From Siphonobacter sp. BAB-5405 (lineage in GTDB: Bacteria > Bacteroidota > Bacteroidia > Cytophagales > Spirosomataceae), in NCBI RefSeq assembly GCF_002872335.1, contig NZ_NJAG01000016.1, forward strand, positions 1 to 64,000: a DNA stretch of 64,000 bases, given 5' to 3'. Of this stretch, positions 24,528-32,386 are shown one piece after another. The notes below the pieces were generated by a model that searched no databases, was not told the DNA's origin, and worked only from the letters and a program-made list of their open reading frames with translations. The translations under genes were made by a program, and so were the position numbers. Each line of letters begins with the position of its first letter. The stretch's first letter is position 1.

Positions 24528-26414
24528 TCAGGCAGCAACAACAGCGGTTGCGATGACTGGCATAAATCGGAGTCGGTGGTTAGTAGCGACTGCATCAGTG
24601 GGGGGTTCTTCCCCGTGCTCCAGGTGTTTGGGGGAATTATAAAGGGTGTAGAATAAATCGTGATAGTGGGCGTGATAAGCATCCCTGAGCACATGGGAAA
24701 ACCTTTGCATCAGTTGCGTTTGCGTATAGCCCACGTAAGTAGGTTTTTCTCCAGAAGGATTCGGTAGTTGCTGGGAGAGTTTGACAATCGTAACGTTGGG
24801 GTCTTTGCCCTCTTCCGTATCCTGCCAATAGCTACCCTCGCCCAAAAAGTCCCGTACGACTTCATAGTAAGGCAATGCAGCCTGCGTAATGCGACTTCCC
24901 GTTGCTTTTTTGTAATCGATTACGGGGACAATCTTACGATCCACCTCGGTCTGTATATCGTAATGCACCACACCAAACAAATCCGGGTTGGGTACTCGCT
25001 TTTGTATCTTCTTTTCCTTGACTTCATGTCCGGTTTCAACCATGCCGTGAAAACTAGTGTAGGAGCTTTCGGAAAGCTTGAAGAAGCCAAAGTCTTTGAT
25101 GATGTTCAACGCACGCGATTTGCCCCAAATTCGACCGTGAAGCCGCCGCCCGTGAGTAATGATGCTCGTTTTTTCGGGCAAAACCTCGTTTTCCTGATCG
25201 TCGAATAGCTTGTCTCCTACCCATTCGTAACCCTCTTTATCAGCCTCTTTTTCAAGGTCTACCTTTTCAGTGACCTGTTTTACCGTGGGTTTAGCCATGT
25301 ATTTGGCCAGATACGCGGCCAGACTTCGAACGTTCCGCATGGATTCAATGCGTGTAGTCGGCGGATCCATGAATTCGTTATCAACCGCTTTACAGAAGGC
25401 GTTTAGCTGCAGTTGTTCGGCGGCTTTTGTCAGAGCATTGGTCGATGGAAGTTTTCGGGTATAGATAGCTTCCTGAAATAGCTCCCGAAGTACCTCCCCT
25501 TCTTCCATCAAAAAGGGCATTTTCTGCGTAGAGACGGCCTTGCTGATGCGGTTACGGATGCTACTGATCTTCATTTTCTGTGCATCCTGGTCCAGTCGAA
25601 AACGGTATCCATTGTAGACGAACGGCTTTCGTGGATTCCAATCTTCTTTCGAAGTACCGTACACCGTTTCAGGATCATTCCGAACTTTATGGGTGATACG
25701 GTAGAACTGCTGCTGGGAGTACTGATACATGCTCACGGCTCCGGTGTATTCCTCCACCTTTTTGTTCCAGAACTGACGGCAGGAATCTTTGTCGATCCAA
25801 CCATCCAGTAACAGGTGGAAGTGAATGTTGCCGTTTTCCTGGGGCTCGGCCCGCCAGAGATACTTTCTCAGGGCTTTGGCGTGTCGGTCCGCGGCTTCTT
25901 TCAGTGTGATTTCCCGCATTAATCGGTTTTCCTTTCCTGGGTATTGGAATTGAATGCTGCGTTTTTCGCGTTCGTACCGGGTGTCTTCAAAACGATTTAA
26001 CCCACTCAGAAACTTTTCGAGGCAAATTTTCGCGTCATAGTCGCTTACGAACTGAGTCCCTGGCCACGTCAGCGTAAGCAGAATGGGGAAAATACGCTCC
26101 GCATTGACGGCCTGCTTATCTGAGTGCATTTCAATGGCCTGCGTCCAGTTCATCAAGATCGTACGCATATTCCGGGCCGCTGCCGGATTCAGCCAGCCAT
26201 TGTATAGGTTACTGCGAATCAGGTTTTCATCGCGTTTATCCTTTTCCCGTTTGATACGCTCACCGGCCAGATCTTCATTACCCGCAATGCCTTCGCTGAC
26301 TAGCTTCAGCATTTGTTGCTCGGTCAGTTCATCGGGCTTATACTTCGCCCATCGTTTGAACGTCACAATTCGGGAGGGTTCGAATGAAATGAAGGAATCG
26401 CGTTGAATAAGCAT
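24528..26414 (-). CDS. HUH rolling-circle replication initiator (Rep)
   Basis: 628 residues. Motif 1 ILLTLTWPG at 111-119, motif 2 NIHFHLLLDG with the metal-binding HFH at 198-200, and motif 3 AAYLAKYMAK with Y368 and Y372. Two Tyr four residues apart mark the two-tyrosine class of HUH endonucleases, used by microviruses and many phages to nick and rejoin DNA. No helicase domain follows. The element is therefore expected to replicate by rolling circle, with host helicase. A 13-bp palindrome lies just upstream. Confidence 0.85.
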   Translation of the reverse strand: MLIQRDSFISFEPSRIVTFKRWAKYKPDELTEQQMLKLVSEGIAGNEDLAGERIKREKDKRDENLIRSNLYNGWLNPAAARNMRTILMNWTQAIEMHSDKQAVNAERIFPILLTLTWPGTQFVSDYDAKICLEKFLSGLNRFEDTRYEREKRSIQFQYPGKENRLMREITLKEAADRHAKALRKYLWRAEPQENGNIHFHLLLDGWIDKDSCRQFWNKKVEEYTGAVSMYQYSQQQFYRITHKVRNDPETVYGTSKEDWNPRKPFVYNGYRFRLDQDAQKMKISSIRNRISKAVSTQKMPFLMEEGEVLRELFQEAIYTRKLPSTNALTKAAEQLQLNAFCKAVDNEFMDPPTTRIESMRNVRSLAAYLAKYMAKPTVKQVTEKVDLEKEADKEGYEWVGDKLFDDQENEVLPEKTSIITHGRRLHGRIWGKSRALNIIKDFGFFKLSESSYTSFHGMVETGHEVKEKKIQKRVPNPDLFGVVHYDIQTEVDRKIVPVIDYKKATGSRITQAALPYYEVVRDFLGEGSYWQDTEEGKDPNVTIVKLSQQLPNPSGEKPTYVGYTQTQLMQRFSHVLRDAYHAHYHDLFYTLYNSPKHLEHGEEPPTDAVATNHRLRFMPVIATAVVAA

Positions 26415-26533
26415 TGGGAAATGAATTTAAGCTTTACTGATTATCAGTGTTTTAGCGTGTGGCGGGGAACCGACCCTTAGAATATCCCATTTTAAAAGCT
26501 CCGCTTTTTAGGGTTTATCCTTTGTGAGATGCA
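26415..26533 (-). promoter_or_regulatory. Rep upstream region with palindrome and short leader frame
   Basis: This 119-base gap holds ACTGATTATCAGT (26436-26448), a 6+1+6 palindrome, and on the minus strand a 12-codon frame MGYSKGRFPATR ending before it. A small AAAAGC/GCTTTT hairpin lies further upstream. It is a candidate for Rep autoregulation or the nick site; none is proven. Confidence 0.45.
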
Positions 26534-27055
26534 TCAAGAAGTTTGATCAACTCCCTTTCTTTTTTGAAGCTGCTCTAAGCGTTCAGGGGTGTAGTAGGAA
26601 GTAAGCAGATAGGCAGAAGCACGGCGAATACTTTCGCTTGCGGCAAATTCATTCCTGACAACCCAGTAAGAGGAAAACCAAGTACGTCTTTCACACTCCT
26701 CACACACCGGCACATTATAGTCCCCAACGTATACCAGAGCGACCGCATGGGTGCCACATTGATTACACCGCTCAACTTCCGGCAACCTTAGCTTTTGCTT
26801 TGGAATAGGAAGTAAGAACACGCGATTATCTACCTTGAGACAGGTATACGTAGTGTACTTGTAGCGTTTCAGTAGCCGAAACTTTAGTTTGGGCTTATGG
26901 CGTACAGCTTCCCAATCTGAACTAGATAACAATATCTCTCTTTCACGCACGTATGGAGCTTCTGGAAAGGGATCAGCCAAGACCCAAGGTCTGGAAATAG
27001 CGTAGTCATGTAATCGACGTAAAAGACGACTCATGTTTTTCAAACAATTCTTCAT
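26534..27055 (-). CDS. Zinc-ribbon protein
   Basis: 173 residues from the ATG at 27055. CNQCGTHA and CEECERR (about 105-135) form a four-Cys zinc ribbon flanked by basic helices. Likely DNA or RNA binding. Last gene before the Rep promoter region. Confidence 0.55.
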   Translation of the reverse strand: MKNCLKNMSRLLRRLHDYAISRPWVLADPFPEAPYVREREILLSSSDWEAVRHKPKLKFRLLKRYKYTTYTCLKVDNRVFLLPIPKQKLRLPEVERCNQCGTHAVALVYVGDYNVPVCEECERRTWFSSYWVVRNEFAASESIRRASAYLLTSYYTPERLEQLQKRKGVDQTS

Positions 27056-27059
27056 TGGA

Positions 27060-27272
27060 TTAGATTTTAAAGTACTCCTTACGTTTGAAAGCAAGCCGCG
27101 TAACCGCTAAATCCCAGTGATCCTCAAAGTGCCAATGCTGAGCACTCCGCACGATTTTCACTGAAAGCTTATTGACTGTTTCGTCGATGTCCGTCACTTC
27201 TACGTATTGGCACTCAAACCAGACGGATTTGAATCGTAGACCAACACAGATTTCATCAGCAGCGTTATTCAT
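27060..27272 (-). CDS. Small beta-rich hypothetical protein
   Basis: 70 residues from the ATG at 27272, which overlaps the preceding stop by eight bases; a further start at 27287 is possible. Mostly beta strands (GLRFKSVWFECQYVEV). Unknown family. Confidence 0.5.
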   Translation of the reverse strand: MNNAADEICVGLRFKSVWFECQYVEVTDIDETVNKLSVKIVRSAQHWHFEDHWDLAVTRLAFKRKEYFKI

Positions 27273-27453
27273 CTTCGGCGTATTCATAGTCAAGTCCGTC
27301 AGGGTCGTGATAGTCTTCAAAGGCATCGTCCCAGCGACCGGATCCATTACAGCCGCAGGTGGTACAATCAGTCGGGGTTAGTGAGACGACACAGTCGTCT
27401 ATATCGCCGTGGCAGTGGCATTCGCCCCCACAGCAGCAACAAGGGTGAGCCAT
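27265..27453 (-). CDS. Cys-rich acidic small protein
   Basis: 62 residues. The first 36 contain ten Cys, mostly in CCCC, CHC and TTCGC clusters, and the tail is acidic (DYEYAEDE). It could bind zinc or other metals. Its stop lies inside the next gene's start region. Confidence 0.55.
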   Translation of the reverse strand: MAHPCCCCGGECHCHGDIDDCVVSLTPTDCTTCGCNGSGRWDDAFEDYHDPDGLDYEYAEDE

Positions 27454-27469
27454 TTTTATTGAAGGTTAG

Positions 27470-28462
27470 TTATTCGCAAATGCCATAGAAAGACATACAC
27501 CGCCGATCCGTGTCTTTTTCTTCGGGAAAGAGTTCGCCCGTTGCGTTTTTATCACTGATGTATCTTACTACATCATCAATCGAGTTGATTCGCTTACCTG
27601 ACTTCACATCCGTCTTTGAAGCGTATCGATTAGGCACGTAATTAGGGGGAAAGAATGTACGCCCTACAAATTGTTCAGCATCCCGAACCCGGTCAATGTA
27701 TTCTGGATCGTTTTCAAGCATGATTCTGAGTTCGCTATGCGTACACATCACACAAGGGAAGCACCCCACCCGGGAATATCCCTGATAGTACAAAGGATTA
27801 GGCTTTTGTCCATTTTCTAAAATGTACTGCATGACCTGCTGCCCCGTCCAGTCAAATACGGGTCGAAAAACTTCATCCGCGAAAGTTTTGCAGAAAGCTA
27901 TTACATCCCGCTTTCGGTACGAGAAGTACACCGGGTCTAGCTTTCCCATCGCTATACGCTTTAATAAAATGACCTTCTTAGCTACTTCTTTGGGAGACAG
28001 GTTTTTCTTTACCTCTAACCGCTCCAGTTTTCGCTGGTTATCATCATACGGCTGGAAATAGTATTTAAAGTAGGTACACTGCTGGGCCATGAGTGAACGG
28101 TTTTTGCTTTCGTCAGCCCGGATACCCTGAATAATCATACAGTGGTCTTTAACTTCATCCAGGACGTAATCAATCATGGGTTTGGTCTTTAGTTCTTCCG
28201 TACAAAAGCGGGCTTTGGTGGACGGGAAACGTTTCTTACTAGTAGCCAGTCCTACCATGCCTTTGTACTTTTTACTGGACAATTCTACCAGCGGTACACC
28301 CATTTTCTTGCAGATGCTCACTACGTGGTTATAGGTCCACTGATGTTCCCAACCGGTATCGCAGAAAACCGCAGAGACATTTTTAATACCGAATTTGTCT
28401 ACGGCCCAAATCAGCGAGGCTTGGGAATCTTTGCCCCCGGAGAATGCGACAAGTATTTTCAT
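27470..28462 (-). CDS. PAPS-reductase-like PP-loop protein
   Basis: 330 residues from the ATG at 28462, which places SGGKDS at 8-13, the pyrophosphate-binding loop of the PAPS reductase/ATP-pyrophosphatase superfamily. Later motifs include CTEELK and, near 250, CFPCVMC. Phages and plasmids often carry such genes; proposed roles include DNA or RNA modification (DndC-like) and sulfur transfer. No other dnd genes are here, so sulfur modification of DNA is not supported. It begins two bases after the upstream stop. Confidence 0.72.
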   Translation of the reverse strand: MKILVAFSGGKDSQASLIWAVDKFGIKNVSAVFCDTGWEHQWTYNHVVSICKKMGVPLVELSSKKYKGMVGLATSKKRFPSTKARFCTEELKTKPMIDYVLDEVKDHCMIIQGIRADESKNRSLMAQQCTYFKYYFQPYDDNQRKLERLEVKKNLSPKEVAKKVILLKRIAMGKLDPVYFSYRKRDVIAFCKTFADEVFRPVFDWTGQQVMQYILENGQKPNPLYYQGYSRVGCFPCVMCTHSELRIMLENDPEYIDRVRDAEQFVGRTFFPPNYVPNRYASKTDVKSGKRINSIDDVVRYISDKNATGELFPEEKDTDRRCMSFYGICE

Positions 28463-28464
28463 AG

Positions 28465-28995
28465 CTATCTTATTTGGGGCAAAACCTTGATCGGACACTC
28501 CCGCACCACCACCTCCCCCGTCCGTAGCTCCGGGTATTGCATCAAAATGAACTCCCAGTTATTGCCAATCAGCGTTTTGTAGAGTTCGACTCCCTGCGAC
28601 TCGTACACATCAGGGACGCCGTACACCAGCATGTATACAATCCGGCGGGCGGCTCCGACAGCCGTGTTATCGAACTCAGACCAGCTTGCTCCAAAGCACC
28701 AGTTCCAGGGCGAAACCTCGCTTTCATTCGAATCATTTTTCTTGGCATCACTATCCATCACGAAGCAACGGTATGAGTACTCCACCCAGGATTCGTTAGC
28801 TAACTTGTGAATGCCCGCGTGAGGGCCATGCCCCACGGCACAGCCCACCGTACCGCATTCGGTATGTCCGTATTGCTGTTCGGCAAACTGATCCATACTA
28901 AACCGGGCCTTGAGTTCACCACGGATTAGGTATTCGGCCAGTTGAAGAAGATTGTTCCGACACTTCTCATTCAGCGTAACAGGTGTATGATTCAT
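28465..28995 (-). CDS. Hypothetical phage-type protein with conserved Cys/His/Trp patches
   Basis: 176 residues from the ATG at 28995 (ATGA overlap with the upstream stop). CGTVGCAVGHGPHAG and WNWCFGASWSEFDNT look like conserved structural or metal patches. I recall similar proteins in Bacteroidota phages but cannot name a family. Confidence 0.55.
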   Translation of the reverse strand: MNHTPVTLNEKCRNNLLQLAEYLIRGELKARFSMDQFAEQQYGHTECGTVGCAVGHGPHAGIHKLANESWVEYSYRCFVMDSDAKKNDSNESEVSPWNWCFGASWSEFDNTAVGAARRIVYMLVYGVPDVYESQGVELYKTLIGNNWEFILMQYPELRTGEVVVRECPIKVLPQIR

Positions 28996-29189
28996 TTGGA
29001 TACCGGACGATAGGTTTGATAAAGCGAATACATCACCGTACCGAATGCCATGATCACCAGCATTAGGCCAATGACCTGAAACCCGAGCCAGAACAGGAGA
29101 GCAATCAGGCCCCACCAGAACAAGAGGCCGAAAATGACACAAAAGATGAGTCCCATCTGACTGAGCCAGACTGATTTTTTAATAGACAT
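28992..29189 (-). CDS. Two-span small membrane protein
   Basis: 65 residues, two hydrophobic segments (about 11-32 and 36-55) with little loop, and a short polar tail. Holin-like in size, but far from the lysis cassette. Coupled to the next gene by ATGA. Confidence 0.55.
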   Translation of the reverse strand: MSIKKSVWLSQMGLIFCVIFGLLFWWGLIALLFWLGFQVIGLMLVIMAFGTVMYSLYQTYRPVSK

Positions 29190-29215
29190 ACAAGGGGAGA
29201 TAGAAACGTTAGAAT

Positions 29216-29572
29216 TTAAATCGTGTGGGGGTCTTGGGCTGCGAGCCGGGCATCGCTCAGCACCAGATCTTTTTCGAGTTCGGAAATTTTATGCAGGGTT
29301 AACATCTGTCGGATGAGCTGGCTCTGATAGCGAATGCGTTCGGCCTGAACGGTAATCTCGTTTTGATACGCCTGTAGGGCCGCTTCCTGCCAACTGGCGT
29401 CCATCGTGGCCTCGTTGAAGTTTTTCAGGCCATTTTCGGATAGCGTACGGGTGTCTACTTTGGCTAATCGCTTTTGGGTTCGTTCCAGCCCTATCTGCCC
29501 TTTCAGGCCGTGTACGACACTTTGCTCACGAGCGTGACCTTCACGGCGGGCTAAATCTTCGAAATAGCTCAT
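29216..29572 (-). CDS. Coiled-coil protein
   Basis: 118 residues, helical, charged, with long heptad stretches and no membrane span. No family recognised. It starts one base after the stop of the 59-residue membrane gene. Confidence 0.55.
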   Translation of the reverse strand: MSYFEDLARREGHAREQSVVHGLKGQIGLERTQKRLAKVDTRTLSENGLKNFNEATMDASWQEAALQAYQNEITVQAERIRYQSQLIRQMLTLHKISELEKDLVLSDARLAAQDPHTI

Positions 29573-29573
29573 G

Positions 29574-29753
29574 TTACACCTCCTTCAAAAGCACTTTATC
29601 AACCCAACGATTTAAACTATACGTAAACCTTTGAGGCACCCGATTGATGAGCCAGATCAGGCCCATCGCTCCGAAAAAAAGTACTGGAATACAGAGCCAG
29701 ATGAATAGACAAAACAGGAGTTCTACCTGCTGGGGCGTCAGGGAGGGGTTCAT
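29574..29753 (-). CDS. Small membrane protein (59 aa)
   Basis: 59 residues with one long hydrophobic segment (LFCLFIWLCIPVLFFGAMGL) and a basic tail. Its ATG overlaps the upstream stop (ATGA) and its stop is one base before the next ATG, so coding is well supported by coupling. Confidence 0.65.
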   Translation of the reverse strand: MNPSLTPQQVELLFCLFIWLCIPVLFFGAMGLIWLINRVPQRFTYSLNRWVDKVLLKEV

Positions 29754-29896
29754 ACTCCGAGGGGGTGAGTTTCTTCGAGTGGAGATTTGACAGTGGACTT
29801 AGAGGCTTTAGGCCGCATAATGGCCCAGGCGACCAGTGAGGACACAACACCAGTCACAAGGCTCAGCGTGAGAGCCTTCTTCGATTTTTTCTGCAT
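29750..29896 (-). CDS. Small membrane protein (48 aa)
   Basis: 48 residues: KKSKK, one span (LTLSLVTGVVSSLVAWAI), then a polar tail. Coupled to the 59-residue gene by ATGA. The pair sits in the early block near the repressor. Confidence 0.6.
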   Translation of the reverse strand: MQKKSKKALTLSLVTGVVSSLVAWAIMRPKASKSTVKSPLEETHPLGV

Positions 29897-29922
29897 GGAT
29901 GGAGAGGGAAAGTTAACAGGGA

Positions 29923-30174
29923 CTATTTGCCATTCTTTACGTACTGTACTAGCTCACTTTTGAAGAAGAATAATCGTCCGTGACGTTTCCGATGGGGTAT
30001 TTTTCGGATGTTCCGACGAATGGTCTGCTGCACCATGCCCAGATACGCTGCCGCTTCTTCCAGGTTTAACATTTTGTCTTCTTCTTCAACAGGAGCCGCA
30101 CTTTTCGTCATAATCAGGAGAGCCAGATTATCGATCTTCTGCTCCAGGATTTCAAAGGGGTTAACGCTCATCAT
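29923..30174 (-). CDS. Excisionase/MerR-like helix-turn-helix protein
   Basis: 83 residues from the ATG at 30174 (TAATG with the upstream stop). LNLEEAAAYLGMVQQTIRRN is the HTH_17 pattern typical of Xis and small phage regulators, followed by a wing ending in GRLFFFKSELVQYV. No integrase is nearby, so regulation is likelier than excision. Confidence 0.68.
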   Translation of the reverse strand: MMSVNPFEILEQKIDNLALLIMTKSAAPVEEEDKMLNLEEAAAYLGMVQQTIRRNIRKIPHRKRHGRLFFFKSELVQYVKNGK

Positions 30175-30479
30175 TAGGCAGCTTGAAGTTGCTGAGTAGG
30201 AATGTACCGGATGCCGCACTGGGTGAGTAACGTTTCGTAGTTTTCTTCGGTGATGACTACGCGAATGTATTTGACGACCGTTACGAGTTGAGTATTACTT
30301 AAGCTACTGATTTTGTTTCCAAGGTACTCACCAATCGTTCTCCGGGCAGCCTCCGGAACAAGATTCTCGTCATAAAACTTATCGCCCATTTCTGTGCATT
30401 GCCGACGGGTGAGAAAATCATTCCGGGCTAAAAGAACGACCCTTTCCAGTTGGCTTCGATTCAATTTCGAAGGTTCCAT
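30174..30479 (-). CDS. First gene of the minus-strand operon, hypothetical
   Basis: 101 residues, helical, mildly basic, no membrane span. It is the first gene right of the operators and divergent from the repressor, the place where phages keep Cro-like or anti-repressor proteins. No clear HTH is visible, so that is only positional. Confidence 0.5.
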   Translation of the reverse strand: MEPSKLNRSQLERVVLLARNDFLTRRQCTEMGDKFYDENLVPEAARRTIGEYLGNKISSLSNTQLVTVVKYIRVVITEENYETLLTQCGIRYIPTQQLQAA

Positions 30480-30519
30480 AGATTAACACTTTTTAAATGA
30501 GGCACGCAGAAGGATGAAT

Positions 30520-30614
30520 CACCGATTTTTAGAGATTATCGGTGTTTTTCGTTTACTTTCGTCTATCGTCGTACAAATATTATCACTTTAAGTGAATTAA
30601 AAACACTTTAAGTG
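30520..30614. promoter_or_regulatory. Divergent control region with paired operators
   Basis: CACTTTAAGTG, an 11-bp palindrome, occurs at 30584-30594 and 30604-30614, two helical turns apart; the outer flanks TTAT/ATAA extend the symmetry. A further inverted repeat CACCGAT/ATCGGTG lies at 30520-30544. Binding by the XRE protein at 30640 is expected, repressing itself and the leftward operon. Confidence 0.7.
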
Positions 30615-30639
30615 ATAATTATTTTAAAGATATTTTTAA

Positions 30640-30999
30640 ATGTCTGAAATTCAGATTTTTAGTAGAAAATTAAAATCACTCAGAGAGGAAATGGGATTAA
30701 ATCAATCCCAAGTAGCTAAAGAATTAGGCTTAAGTACATCTGCACTTGGTATGCTTGAGACTGCCAAAAGGGCTCCTTCATTTGAAGTACTAAATAAGAT
30801 CTTGTCATTTTACAATGTAACCTATGAAGAACTAGTACTAGATAGAAAGCCCCATACCCAAGAAAGCGATGTAAAATATATAAAGGTATTAGAAAGACTT
30901 AATGAATTAAGTCAACAAAACATGGAGCTTCAGCAGAAACTAACCATGTACGAAAGATCTGAAAAAGAAAAAGCTCAGGAGAAAGCCGAAAAACTTTAA
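30640..30999 (+). CDS. XRE-family repressor
   Basis: 119 residues. The N-terminal HTH (LNQSQVAKELGLSTSALGML) is a Cro/CI-type domain, and the C-terminus is a coiled coil for dimerisation. It starts 26 bases after the second operator copy. No peptidase domain, so induction would not be by RecA-type self-cleavage. It is much more AT-rich than the minus-strand genes. Likely the maintenance repressor of the element. Confidence 0.8.
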   Translation: MSEIQIFSRKLKSLREEMGLNQSQVAKELGLSTSALGMLETAKRAPSFEVLNKILSFYNVTYEELVLDRKPHTQESDVKYIKVLERLNELSQQNMELQQKLTMYERSEKEKAQEKAEKL

Positions 31000-31073
31000 T
31001 CCGGGATTTTTTCCTGAGCTACGATACTATACTACTAAGGCCTGATAATCTGGACAATTAAACAGCCTTTGAA

Positions 31074-31100
31074 AGCCCCAACTGACCTTGGGGCTTTTTT
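31074..31100 (+). terminator. Intrinsic terminator after the repressor
   Basis: AGCCCCAA (31074-31081) pairs with TTGGGGCT (31088-31095), followed by T6. It closes the repressor transcript and probably marks the right part of the element. Confidence 0.88.
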
Positions 31101-31189
31101 GTGCAAAATATACTAGTAAATTATTCTTTGTTGAGTTGATAACCTTTGAATATAATTACGCATGTATAATTAAAACAAACTCACATCCT

Positions 31190-31774
31190 ATGCGTACCTA
31201 CACTTACCTATTCGTTTTTTTGTCTTTGTTTCTCCTTGTTAGCTCCTGTAAGGAATCAGAACCCGCCCCAGAACCACCGAACTCAAAATTTACTTTAGAA
31301 TACCTTGGGAGCGGAAAAGTCAGAACCAGAGTAGAAGGTATAATCAATTCAGCCTTTACCTATACCTGGACGTTCGGGGACGGGAGTTCATATAATGGCA
31401 CTGATGTCACTCACACCTACAAGCAAAACGGCACTTACAATATTACGCTAGTAGTATCAGGGGCTGATAGACAGTCATCAACGGCTAAGGCTGCATTAGT
31501 GGACAACATTGCTACTACAGGGCAAGGTATAGTCTACCTGTATAGGATAAACAATGTAAAAGGGAATGTGGCCGTGACTGTCAATGGAACCTCAGAGGGA
31601 AGCATTACCATCTACGACGGTACGCGTATACCTAACTGCGGTGATGCTGGATATGCAACCTTTACCAGACCTGCCGGGACTTACAATATTTCTGCCAAGG
31701 CACAAAGTGGCGAAAGCTGGGTTGCGACGATGACGATTATGAATGGGCAGTGTAGTAAGCTGGGATTACAGTAA
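31190..31774 (+). CDS. PKD-domain lipoprotein
   Basis: 194 residues from the ATG at 31190. FVFLSLFLLVSSC is a signal with lipobox (Cys20). Residues about 30-95 form a PKD-like beta domain (YTWTFGDGSS, VTHTYKQNGTYNITLVV), common in Bacteroidota surface proteins. The C-terminal part is a small beta domain with two Cys. A second, broken copy lies at 34268-34787. Surface-attached; function unknown. Confidence 0.75.
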   Translation: MRTYTYLFVFLSLFLLVSSCKESEPAPEPPNSKFTLEYLGSGKVRTRVEGIINSAFTYTWTFGDGSSYNGTDVTHTYKQNGTYNITLVVSGADRQSSTAKAALVDNIATTGQGIVYLYRINNVKGNVAVTVNGTSEGSITIYDGTRIPNCGDAGYATFTRPAGTYNISAKAQSGESWVATMTIMNGQCSKLGLQ

Positions 31775-31796
31775 AATAATTTACAGACATATCCCT

Positions 31797-31832
31797 GCAA
31801 AAGACGAGTCGTATAGCGACTCGTCTTTTTTT
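31797..31832 (+). terminator. Intrinsic terminator after the PKD lipoprotein gene
   Basis: AAGACGAGTCG and CGACTCGTCTT are perfect 11-bp arms, followed by a run of T. Confidence 0.88.
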
Positions 31833-32029
31833 ATTTTTTTGATAACCTTTTCAATTAATCGTGATGTATTGATAAAACCACAACACTAACACATACCTGT
31901 TCGCTCTTTAAACTTCGACTGCACTTCGTCTTGCATTTCATTTAATGATGAATGTAAGCATCATGAATCTATTCGTATAAAAATTCACACTGAGTAAATT
32001 CTACCTCCTAATACTTAAAAAACAAATCA

Positions 32030-32386
32030 ATGAACACTAAAGCACTTTTACTCACTTCAATTTTCCTTTTTTTCGTTTCTATAATTTGTAATGCCCAGGA
32101 AAAGAGGGCAATAAAAGTTTTAGAAGAACAAATGATAAGTATATTACAATCAGATGGCATATTGCTAACAGAAGAACAAAAGGCTTGTATGAATAAAGAT
32201 TGCAGACCTAGATCACCATGGAGAAATAATAGTCAGAGACAAAAAGAAATTAATAAAGACGAAAATTTAAAAACTATATTACTGAGAAATTTTCTTGCGT
32301 CAGCAGAACAAATGCTAAAGGATAATCACATAAAAAACAATCTTATATTTCGGGATAATAAATTATCAAGATGGGTAGTTATATAA
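32030..32386 (+). CDS. Secreted small hypothetical protein
   Basis: 118 residues with a signal peptide (ALLLTSIFLFFVSIICNAQ). Polar, helical mature part with a CMNKDC pair. AT-rich. Overlaps the next gene by 16 bases, so the two are a unit. About 250 bases of AT-rich non-coding DNA precede it. Confidence 0.55.
   Translation: MNTKALLLTSIFLFFVSIICNAQEKRAIKVLEEQMISILQSDGILLTEEQKACMNKDCRPRSPWRNNSQRQKEINKDENLKTILLRNFLASAEQMLKDNHIKNNLIFRDNKLSRWVVI

Noticed and set aside
27470-28462. Dnd phosphorothioation system
   Set aside because: Only a DndC-like PP-loop gene is present; no dndA, B, D or E.
29923-30174. Xis of an active integrase module
   Set aside because: No intact integrase in the window; the HTH protein is more simply a regulator.
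1038-31100. Tailed prophage
   Set aside because: No terminase, portal, capsid protease, tape measure or tail genes among any of the proteins.
1038-31100. Integrative conjugative element
   Set aside because: No relaxase with mobilisation context, TraG coupling protein or Tra genes; the HUH protein has the motifs of a replication Rep.
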